Positions 33,250 through 40,120 of a stretch of DNA of 41,550 bases are shown here, one piece after another. The notes beneath the pieces are model-generated. The model was not told where the DNA came from. It was given only the letters and a program-made list of their open reading frames with translations, and searched no databases. Both the position numbers and the translations under genes were made by a program. Each line of letters opens with the position of its first letter. The stretch's first letter is position 1. This DNA comes from Sphingobium chlorophenolicum (GTDB lineage: Bacteria > Pseudomonadota > Alphaproteobacteria > Sphingomonadales > Sphingomonadaceae): contig NZ_JFHR01000057.1 of NCBI RefSeq assembly GCF_000722875.1, positions 1 to 41,550 on the forward strand, in the 5' to 3' direction.

Positions 33250-34392
33250 TTAAGCGTCCTGCGTTTCCGGAAGGCCGAGCGAAGCGTCTTGCGAGGCGGC
33301 CCGTTCATAGGTCGTCGGGCCGCTATAGACCTCCTCACGATTATGGTGGGTATGGATCGCGGCCGCGATGGTGGCGGCGCGCAGGGCCGGGTTGCGGCGC
33401 TCCCGCCAGCGGCGGAACCTGTTCGCGGCGGCGATGAACGGGAGCACGAGCGATGTCCAGTTCCAACCCACACCCAATTGTTCGGCAAGTTCTCCGCCAT
33501 GCAGGCGACGCAGCGTCGCAGCCGCCAGTTTGCGCGCCAAGGCAGGCGAAACGCCAAGGCCCGGCGCCAGCAGATCGCTCAGCGCGTCGAGCATGGCCGC
33601 CGTCAGCCTGCGCGAATCGGCATTGGGCTGCCCTTCCTCCGCATGAATGGCGTCGAGCAGCCGCTTCGCGCTCCGCTGATCGGTGATGGCGCGCACGATG
33701 GCGTCATCTATGCCCAATATATGCGCCGCCACCTGCCAGAGATGATAGAGGTCGGCCAGTTCCGCTTCCGTGAAGTCGACGCCCAGATTGCCGAACGCGC
33801 CGAACGGCACATAGGTGAAGTCCAGCCAGGTGCGGATCATGTCGAACTGGTTGATCGGAAGGCCCAGTTCTTCGGTATTCCAGCCCTTTTTCAATAGGCC
33901 ATGGCGCACGCGGGCATGCAGCAAACGGACTTGAAGATTGTGCACATAACCGTCATGGCCCGGCAGCAATCCGTCGGGAAGCGCGGTGGCGATGTTCCAG
34001 GAACCGGTTTCCAGCAACCGGCGGCGGGCCATGCGCGTCAGGTTGGCGGTATCGACCAGGACGCGGGCGATGGAGGGGGAACTGTAGGTATGGGTCAGGG
34101 AACCGGGGCCGAGCGCGAGTCCAAGCCAGGTCGTGCCGATCGCCAGATAGGCGTCCGATCCGCGTTTCAACCGTTCGCGATCCGCCCAGTCCAGCCGCTG
34201 GGCATCCTCGATCAACGCCCTCGCCGCCGGGGGCGTGTCTGCTTCGACGCCATGCCGCACGGCGCGATCCAGCAGCATATTGCCCTGCGCGCCCGCAGCC
34301 GTCGCTTCGGCGATGGCCGCGTCGGCCAGCGCATCGCTCACCTGCCGCAACGCCGCCAGATCCGTCCATTCCTCCGTCACGCTTCCCGACAT
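33250..34392 (-). CDS. DUF2236 oxygenase (MpaB / latex-clearing-protein-like)
   Basis: A 380-residue helical protein with the DUF2236 core: LTRMARRRLLETGSWN, then VHNLQVRLLHARVRHGLL, GLPINQFDMIRTWLDFTYVPFGAFGNLG and AELADLYHLWQVAAHILGI. In latex clearing protein (Lcp), a member of this family, the His in the R-[LM]-x-H-A-x-V-R helix is the heme ligand; here it is H159. Lcp cleaves polyisoprene and is exported; this protein has no signal peptide, so it should work inside the cell on another substrate. The start at 34392 has GGAG nine bases upstream. It is divergent from a TetR gene across 71 bp. The heme-oxygenase function is inference from the family. Confidence 0.82.
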   Translation of the reverse strand: MSGSVTEEWTDLAALRQVSDALADAAIAEATAAGAQGNMLLDRAVRHGVEADTPPAARALIEDAQRLDWADRERLKRGSDAYLAIGTTWLGLALGPGSLTHTYSSPSIARVLVDTANLTRMARRRLLETGSWNIATALPDGLLPGHDGYVHNLQVRLLHARVRHGLLKKGWNTEELGLPINQFDMIRTWLDFTYVPFGAFGNLGVDFTEAELADLYHLWQVAAHILGIDDAIVRAITDQRSAKRLLDAIHAEEGQPNADSRRLTAAMLDALSDLLAPGLGVSPALARKLAAATLRRLHGGELAEQLGVGWNWTSLVLPFIAAANRFRRWRERRNPALRAATIAAAIHTHHNREEVYSGPTTYERAASQDASLGLPETQDA

Positions 34393-34463
34393 TGCTGGAC
34401 ACTCCATCGCTGATAAGTTATGAGACACATGTACCATATCATCGCACAAGACAGGAACGTCAA
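34393..34463. promoter_or_regulatory. Short divergent control region, oxygenase and TetR genes
   Basis: These 71 bp must carry both promoters and any operator for the TetR protein. The sequence is moderately AT-rich and contains ACATGT, but I find no convincing longer palindrome. The regulatory role is inferred from gene arrangement only. Confidence 0.4.
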
Positions 34464-35048
34464 GTGGCCAGCCTGAACAAAATGGATGCGCGGCAGATTA
34501 AATCGCGGAATGCGCTGTTCGACGCGCTGGACGCGATGCTGGGCGAACGCCGCTATTCCGACCTCACCATCCTGGACCTGGTGGAGCGCGCAGGCGTCGG
34601 CAGGCAGACATTCTATCGCCATTTCGAGAGCATCGATGCCATGCTCCAGGAAAAGCTGCGCCTCGATCTGGAGGAGCAGAGGGCCATCGCCGAAGCGACC
34701 ATGGCCGATGGCGAACTGTGGAGCTGGATAGAGCGTCTCGCCACCTTCGCCTTCGAACGGGCCGGGCAGCAGCCGCAACTCTACCGGCTGATCCTGAGCG
34801 GAGAGGCAGGGGACAAGGCTCTGCGGCTGTTCCGCATGCAGATCGCGCATATGATGGCGGCGGTTTCGCGGCGATGGCCCGCCTCCGCCCTTGACGGCCA
34901 TAACGCGACATTCGTTCAGAGCTTCCATGCGGGCGGCATCAGCGCGCTTCTTCTTTCATGGCTGGAGTCCGGCGATCCCCCGCCGCCCGCCGAAATGGGC
35001 CGGATGTTCGTCCGCCTGATCCATCCGGAGGAATTCCACGCCGGATAG
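34464..35048 (+). CDS. TetR-family regulator divergent from DUF2236 oxygenase
   Basis: A 194-residue TetR-type repressor. The helix-turn-helix is YSDLTILDLVERAGVGRQTFYRHFES (about residues 34-59), followed by a helical ligand domain. The start is taken as GTG 34464, with AGGAA seven bases upstream; ATG 34482 is possible. An upstream in-frame ATG at 34392 would overlap the oxygenase start and lacks a ribosome site. Its gene stops 5 bp before the end of the convergent kinase gene. Control of the divergent oxygenase is the simplest expectation; it might also control the acyl-CoA cluster. Confidence 0.87.
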   Translation: MASLNKMDARQIKSRNALFDALDAMLGERRYSDLTILDLVERAGVGRQTFYRHFESIDAMLQEKLRLDLEEQRAIAEATMADGELWSWIERLATFAFERAGQQPQLYRLILSGEAGDKALRLFRMQIAHMMAAVSRRWPASALDGHNATFVQSFHAGGISALLLSWLESGDPPPPAEMGRMFVRLIHPEEFHAG

Positions 35049-35053
35049 ACGCT

Positions 35054-36115
35054 TCATCCCAATTGCGCCCTGGCGATCCGGGCCAGTTCGGGGAACAGCT
35101 TGGCGCGGGTCTCGGCCTGGGCCGAACTCGCCGTCCCGCGGATCACCCGCCCCTTGATGCCATGGAAGATCGCCGCCAGCCGGAAGAAGTTGAACGCCAC
35201 GTAGAAACGATAATCGGGGATGGAGGCGCGGCCGGTCCTCGCGCAATAGGCGGCGATATAATCCTCCTCCGCAGGGATGTTCAGCGCCTTCAGATCGGCC
35301 CCCGCCAGACCCGCGACGATGTGCGGCGGCATGTGGTACATCATCGCATGATAGGCAAAATCGGCCAGCGGATGGCCCAGCGTCGACAATTCCCAATCCA
35401 GCACCGCCAGCACGCGGGGTTCCGTCGGGTGGAAGATCATGTTGTCGATGCGGAAATCGCCATGGACGATGGCGGTCTCGTCCCCCGCCGGGATGTTCGC
35501 TTGCAGCCAGTCGATCACATGATCCATGTCCGGATCGCGCCCCGCCTCTACATCGTCATGATATTGCCGGGACCAACGGCCGATCTGCCGTTCGAAATAG
35601 TTGCCGGGCTTGCCATAGTCGCCCAGCCCCACGGCCTGATAATCGACATTGTGCAGCGCGGCCATGGTCGCGTTCATCGCGTCGAAATAGGCGGGCCGCT
35701 CGTCCGTCGACACGTCCGGAACGGTCGCGTCCCAGAAGATGCGCCCCTCCACCATGTCCATGACATAGAACCAGGTGCCGATGACCGCATCGTCGGTGCA
35801 CAATCCATGGACATGGGCGACCGGAAAGCCCGCCTTCTCCAGGCCGGTCAGCACCTTCGCCTCGCGCTCCACCGCATGGGCGCCCTTCAGCAACTGGCCC
35901 GGCGGCTTGCGGCGCAGCACATAGGATCGGCCCGGCGTCACCAGCTTGTAGGTCGGGTTGGATTGCCCGCCCTTGAACTGCTCGACGGACAGCGGCCCGG
36001 CATAGCCGGACACGTTCGCCTCCATCCAGCGCGCCAGAGCGCCCTCGTCGAAGGCGAATCCGGCGCGGACCTGGGTGGTGCCGCTATTTTCCCCCTGGCC
36101 GACTCCCGTGCTCAT
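35054..36115 (-). CDS. APH-fold kinase of ACAD10/11 and LvaA type
   Basis: A 353-residue phosphotransferase of the aminoglycoside-phosphotransferase fold. Key residues are the glycine-rich loop G49-G-Q-S-N53 (FKGGQSNPTYKL), VLRRKPPG, the catalytic loop H218-G-D220-F-R-I-D-N225 and the metal site D240-W-E. The PPG/LL-x-x-AH-x-V-x-RE pattern is specific to the branch seen in the N-terminal half of human ACAD10/ACAD11 and in LvaA of levulinate catabolism, where it phosphorylates 4-hydroxyacyl-CoA. Antibiotic resistance is not suggested. ATG 36115 overlaps the acyl-CoA dehydrogenase stop (ATGA), so the two are coupled, mirroring the fusion in ACAD10/11. The in-vivo substrate is unknown. Confidence 0.9.
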   Translation of the reverse strand: MSTGVGQGENSGTTQVRAGFAFDEGALARWMEANVSGYAGPLSVEQFKGGQSNPTYKLVTPGRSYVLRRKPPGQLLKGAHAVEREAKVLTGLEKAGFPVAHVHGLCTDDAVIGTWFYVMDMVEGRIFWDATVPDVSTDERPAYFDAMNATMAALHNVDYQAVGLGDYGKPGNYFERQIGRWSRQYHDDVEAGRDPDMDHVIDWLQANIPAGDETAIVHGDFRIDNMIFHPTEPRVLAVLDWELSTLGHPLADFAYHAMMYHMPPHIVAGLAGADLKALNIPAEEDYIAAYCARTGRASIPDYRFYVAFNFFRLAAIFHGIKGRVIRGTASSAQAETRAKLFPELARIARAQLG

Positions 36116-37275
36116 CCGGCATGCGCCTTGCCATGGTCGCGCTTGATCTTCTTGGCGAGCGACCATTTATGGACCTCTGTCGGGCCGTCATAGATGCGGA
36201 AGGCGCGCACTTCGCGGAACACCTGCTCCACGATGGTGTCGCCCGAAACGCCCATGCCGCCCATCACCTGCACGCAGCGGTCGGCGATGCGGAACAGCGC
36301 CTCCGACACGGCGACCTTCGCCATGGAGCTTTCCACCGTGCCCAGCGATCCGCTGTCCAGAACGGACGCGCACCAGTCGATCATCAGTTCGCACTGTTGC
36401 AGGTCGATCATATTTTCGGCCAACATGAAGCCGACGCCCTCATGGTCAATCAGCTTCTTCCCGAACGCCTCGCGACGGCAGGCATAATCGCTGGCGATCT
36501 CCTGAGCGCGGATCGCCGCGCCCAGCCAGCGCATGCAGTGCGACAGCCGCGCCGGGCTGAGGCGAACCTGCGCATATTGGAAGCCCTCTCCGCTCGCGCC
36601 CAGCATCTGGCTGGCGGGCACGCGCAGATTGTCGATGACGACGATGGAATGGCCGCCCGGCATGGAACTGTCGATGGTGTCCAGCACCCGCTCTATGCGG
36701 ATCGCCGGATCGGGCAGGTCGACCAGGAACATGCAGGCGCCGTCCTGCGACTTCGCCATGACGATGCCCACCTTCGCGCCCGCCGCGCCGGTGATGAAGG
36801 CCTTGCGCCCGTTGATCACCCAATGGTTGCCGTCCAGCCGGCAGGTGGTCTGCATCATCGACGGGTCGGAACCCGCGCCATTCTCCGCCGCCGGTTCGGT
36901 CATGAAGAAGGCCGACCGGCTTTCCCCGCTGACGAGCTGCTCCAGGAAGCGGGCCTTCTGCTCGGGCGATCCCACCTTGCCGATCAGATACATATTGCCC
37001 TCATCGGGCGCCATGGTGTTGACCGCCAGCGGCCCCAGCGGCGACAGGCCCGACTTGATCAGCACGATCGCGGTCTCCCGCTGGTTCAGGTGCGATCCGT
37101 CGGGCAGGATGTGCGGGGTCAGCACGCCCGCCGCCTTCGCCTTGGCCCGCATTTCCTGGACCAGTTCGTCGGTGGGGCCGTGCGACGTCGCCCGCTCGTC
37201 CTTCTCATAGGGGATCACGGTTTCGCGGACGAAGGCCTCCACCTTGGCGGCGATCGCTTGGGCACGCTCGGTCAT
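36112..37275 (-). CDS. Acyl-CoA dehydrogenase, ACAD10/11-like
   Basis: A 387-residue flavoprotein of the acyl-CoA dehydrogenase fold: N-terminal helical domain, FFMTEPAAENGAGSDPSMMQTTC in the central barrel, and C-terminal helices with RREAFGKKLIDHEGV, CVQVMGGMGVSGDTIVEQVFREVRAFRIYDGPTEVH. At the place of the classic catalytic Glu (YEG in medium-chain enzymes) the protein has Asp, D363 in IYDG, as I recall for the ACAD10/11-type branch. With the adjoining kinase it may remove the 4-phosphate group (via a 2- or 3-enoyl-CoA) rather than only desaturate. ATG 37275 has GGAG upstream. It lies 13 bp after the SDR gene at 37289. Confidence 0.92.
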   Translation of the reverse strand: MTERAQAIAAKVEAFVRETVIPYEKDERATSHGPTDELVQEMRAKAKAAGVLTPHILPDGSHLNQRETAIVLIKSGLSPLGPLAVNTMAPDEGNMYLIGKVGSPEQKARFLEQLVSGESRSAFFMTEPAAENGAGSDPSMMQTTCRLDGNHWVINGRKAFITGAAGAKVGIVMAKSQDGACMFLVDLPDPAIRIERVLDTIDSSMPGGHSIVVIDNLRVPASQMLGASGEGFQYAQVRLSPARLSHCMRWLGAAIRAQEIASDYACRREAFGKKLIDHEGVGFMLAENMIDLQQCELMIDWCASVLDSGSLGTVESSMAKVAVSEALFRIADRCVQVMGGMGVSGDTIVEQVFREVRAFRIYDGPTEVHKWSLAKKIKRDHGKAHAG

Positions 37276-37288
37276 GCGGTGGCTCCTG

Positions 37289-38044
37289 TCAAAGCGTGCT
37301 GGTAAGGTGGCCGCCATCGGCGACGATCACCGATCCGGTCATGAAGGAAGAGGCATCGGACGCAAGCAGCAGCAACGGCCCGTCCAGTTCACGCGGTTCG
37401 CCCAGACGGCGCTGCGGCACCCGGCGCAGCATCGCCGCGCCTGCCTCCGTTTCCCAGAAGTCACGGTTTATGTCGGTCGCGATATAGCCGGGACAGATGC
37501 AGTTCACCCGCACGCCGAAGCGCGCCAGTTCCAGCGCGGCGACCTTGGTCAATTGGATGGTCGCCGCCTTGGACACGGCATAGGTCGACACGCGGGAACC
37601 CTGGCGCAAACCCAGGATCGAAGCGATATTGATGATCGACCCGCCCCGGCCATGCGCCCTCATCGCCCGCGCCGCCGACTGGCTGAGCAGGAACATGCCC
37701 TTGGCGTTGGTGTCGAGCACCCGGTCCCAATCCTCCTCGCTCTGGTCGAGGAAGGGTTTGTCCGCCGCGACCCCGGCATTGTTGACGAGGATGTCGACCT
37801 CCGCCAGCAGCGGCTCGACCGAAGCGATGCTGGCGGCGCTGGAGACGTCGAGCGCGACGGTCTCGCACGTTCCGCCGCTGGCCCGAATCCGTTCCGCCAC
37901 ACCGGCCAGCGCGTCGACGCGGCGGGCCGCGACGATCACCTTCGCCCCCGCGCCCGCCAATGTTTCGGCGAAATGCGCGCCCAGTCCCCCGGAAGCGCCG
38001 GTCACGAAGGCGGTCTTGCCCGCCAGGTTGAACAGATCAGCCAA
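37289..38044 (-). CDS. Classical short-chain dehydrogenase/reductase
   Basis: A 251-residue SDR of standard length: TGASGGLG (15-22) for the cofactor, NNAG (88-91), catalytic S142, Y155 and K159 (TYAVSK), and PGYIATDI after them. An R-R pair after the second strand (VIVAARRVDAL) suggests that NADP(H) is possible. Start is TTG at 38044 with GGGAG six bases upstream; no ATG fits the family's N-terminus. It lies 81 bp after the other SDR gene and 13 bp before the acyl-CoA dehydrogenase gene. It probably oxidises a hydroxy-acyl-CoA or ring alcohol in this cluster. Confidence 0.9.
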   Translation of the reverse strand: MADLFNLAGKTAFVTGASGGLGAHFAETLAGAGAKVIVAARRVDALAGVAERIRASGGTCETVALDVSSAASIASVEPLLAEVDILVNNAGVAADKPFLDQSEEDWDRVLDTNAKGMFLLSQSAARAMRAHGRGGSIINIASILGLRQGSRVSTYAVSKAATIQLTKVAALELARFGVRVNCICPGYIATDINRDFWETEAGAAMLRRVPQRRLGEPRELDGPLLLLASDASSFMTGSVIVADGGHLTSTL

Positions 38045-38125
38045 TATTCTCTCCCACGATCGAGGCCGCCCGGATCATGCCGTCCTTCAGCGCGCCTGGT
38101 TTGAAAACCCGTTATTTCCCTAGCG

Positions 38126-39037
38126 TCAAATCGGATCCCAGGCAAAGATGTCGCTTGACCGGGCCAGATCGTGGAAGCTCGGCTTGAAGGCGGGCAGCAA
38201 TTCGTCGGCGATGGAATCCGGCGTCCATCCCTCGGCGCGGTGCATCGACCGGACGGGGCGCGGTACGGAGAAGAGGAATATCTCATTCTTCCTGACGCAG
38301 AAGATCTGGCCGCTGACTTCCTTTGACCGGTCGGAGGCCAGGAAAACCGCCAGCGGCGCGATCTTGTCCGCCGACATGGTTTTCAGCCTTTCCACCCGCT
38401 CGATCTCGGCTTCGGTCTGGGCCGGGATGGATGCGGTCAGGCGGCTCCAGGCGAAGGGCGCGATGCAGTTCGACGTCACGCCGAAACGCTGCATGTCCAG
38501 AGCGATGGAGTTGGACAGGCCCACGACGCCCATCTTCGCGGCGGAATAGTTCGCCTGGCCGAAATTGCCGATCAGGCCGGACGTCGACGTGAAGTGGACG
38601 AAATTGCCATGGCCCTGTTCCTTGAACACCAGCGCTGCCGCCTTCGACACATAATAATAGCCGTTGAGGTTGACGCGGATGCTGTCTTCCCAATCCGACC
38701 GGCTCATCTTGTGGAAGATGCGGTCGCGCAGCACGCCCGCATTGTTGACGACGCTGTCGATCTTCCCGAAGGCGCGAAGGGCATCCTCGATGATCGATTC
38801 CGCGCCGAGCGGATCGGAGATATCCGCGCCGTTCACGATGGCCTTGCCGCCCTTCGACTTGATGATTTCGACGACCTCGCCAGCAGGCCCGGCATCGGCG
38901 CCTTCGCCGCTTTCGGATGCGCCCAGATCGTTGACCACGACCGACGCGCCCTCAGCCGCCGCCAGCAAGGCGATTTCACGCCCGATCCCGCGTCCCGCTC
39001 CGGTCACGGCGACCACTTTTCCTTCCAGCATGCCCAT
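38126..39037 (-). CDS. 17beta-HSD4-type SDR, paralogue of the P450-operon SDR
   Basis: A 303-residue SDR with the same long layout as the enzyme at 9809-10723: TGAGRGIG (12-19), VVNDLGASESGEGADAGPA, NNAGVLRDR, catalytic Y164 and K168 in ANYSAAK with Ser in FTSTSG, and a C-terminal tail of about 60 residues beyond the SDR core. Unlike its paralogue it keeps the normal NNAG. A 3-hydroxyacyl-CoA dehydrogenase role is likely. It is the first gene of the minus-strand operon, with GGGAG ten bases before ATG 39037, and is divergent from the enoyl-CoA hydratase gene. Confidence 0.9.
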   Translation of the reverse strand: MGMLEGKVVAVTGAGRGIGREIALLAAAEGASVVVNDLGASESGEGADAGPAGEVVEIIKSKGGKAIVNGADISDPLGAESIIEDALRAFGKIDSVVNNAGVLRDRIFHKMSRSDWEDSIRVNLNGYYYVSKAAALVFKEQGHGNFVHFTSTSGLIGNFGQANYSAAKMGVVGLSNSIALDMQRFGVTSNCIAPFAWSRLTASIPAQTEAEIERVERLKTMSADKIAPLAVFLASDRSKEVSGQIFCVRKNEIFLFSVPRPVRSMHRAEGWTPDSIADELLPAFKPSFHDLARSSDIFAWDPI

Positions 39038-39108
39038 CGAATCGAAACTCCCGTCAAATTTCCTCCTGAATATTGCCGATGGCGCGAATATTCAATATAG
39101 AGAAGAAA

Positions 39109-39130
39109 ATCATTCATCATATAGAATGAT
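39109..39130. promoter_or_regulatory. Candidate operator in the divergent acyl-CoA control region
   Basis: In the 131-bp gap 39038-39168, an AT-rich stretch holds a perfect 7-bp inverted repeat ATCATTC (39109-39115) and GAATGAT (39124-39130) with an 8-bp spacer, a palindrome GAATATTC (39086-39093), and a related half site CATGATTC at 39135-39142. A regulator here would control both the SDR/ACAD/kinase operon and the hydratase/synthetase operon. Confidence 0.45.
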
Positions 39131-39168
39131 GCCACATGATTCTCAGATGGGAATGGAGAGGTCCGGAT

Positions 39169-40068
39169 ATGAATTTCAGCACGATCCTCTACGAGAAGGC
39201 GGACGGCGTTCTGACCGTGACGCTGAACCGTCCGGAAAAGCTCAACGCCTATAATCACCTGATGATGACGGAACTGATCCAGGCGTTCGACGCGGCCGAT
39301 GCCGACGACGATGTGAAGGTGGTGATCGTGACGGGCGCGGGTCGCGCCTTTTGCGCGGGCGCGGACATTTCCGGCGGTTCGGAGACTTTCAACTTCGACA
39401 AGCGGGCGGACAAGACCGCGCTGGGATCGCCCGTGCGGGAGGATGGCTCCATCGACTACAGCCACGCCGCGGTCCGGGACAATGGGGGCAAGGTGTCGCT
39501 GCGCGTCTTCAACTGCCTGAAGCCGGTGATCGCCGCCATCAACGGGTCGGCGGTCGGGATCGGCATCACCATGGCGCTTCCCATGGACATGCGCCTGGCG
39601 TCGACCAACGCGAAGATAGGCTTTCCCTTCACGCTGCGCGGCATCGTTCCCGAAGCGGCTTCCTCCTGGTTCCTGCCCCGCATCGTGGGGATCGGCACGG
39701 CGCTGGAATGGTGCATGACCGGCAAGATACTGACCGCCGACGAAGCGCTGGAGGCGGGCCTGTTGCGGTCGATTCACGCGCCGGAGGATTTGCTGCCAGC
39801 GGCCAGGGCGCTCGCCGCGGATATCGCGAAGGCGGCGCCGGTGTCAGTCACATTGACGCGCCAGATGCTTTGGCGCGGGCTGACCATGGCCGAACCGATG
39901 GACGCGCACCGCATCGACAGCCGCGGCGTCTATGCGCGTGGACGCATGCAGGACACGAAGGAAGGCGTCACCGCCTTTCTGGAGAAACGGCCGGCGGCTT
40001 TTTCCGACCGGGTCTCCAGCGACATGCCGGACTTTTTCCCGTGGTGGGACGAGCGAAGCTATAGTTGA
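39169..40068 (+). CDS. Enoyl-CoA hydratase/isomerase (crotonase family)
   Basis: A 299-residue crotonase-fold enzyme, some 40 residues longer than typical because of an insert after the first oxyanion loop (CAGADISGGSETFNFDKRADKTALG...) and a C-terminal tail. AFCAGADISG and SAVGIGITMALPMDMRLAS form the oxyanion hole, and E162 (IVPEAASSWFLPR) sits at the usual catalytic Glu. It would hydrate or isomerise an enoyl-CoA. ATG 39169 has GGAGAGG upstream; an in-frame ATG at 39136 lies before that site. It is followed after 52 bp by the acyl-CoA synthetase gene on the same strand. Confidence 0.92.
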   Translation: MNFSTILYEKADGVLTVTLNRPEKLNAYNHLMMTELIQAFDAADADDDVKVVIVTGAGRAFCAGADISGGSETFNFDKRADKTALGSPVREDGSIDYSHAAVRDNGGKVSLRVFNCLKPVIAAINGSAVGIGITMALPMDMRLASTNAKIGFPFTLRGIVPEAASSWFLPRIVGIGTALEWCMTGKILTADEALEAGLLRSIHAPEDLLPAARALAADIAKAAPVSVTLTRQMLWRGLTMAEPMDAHRIDSRGVYARGRMQDTKEGVTAFLEKRPAAFSDRVSSDMPDFFPWWDERSYS

Positions 40069-40120
40069 TCCCCACGCGGATCGTCCGGCCACCAGAGACA
40101 ATGCGAAATCGAGGGTGCGA

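Noticed and set aside
35054..36115. Aminoglycoside-resistance phosphotransferase
   Set aside because: The fold is shared, but the sequence pattern and coupling to an acyl-CoA dehydrogenase fit the hydroxyacyl-CoA kinase branch instead.
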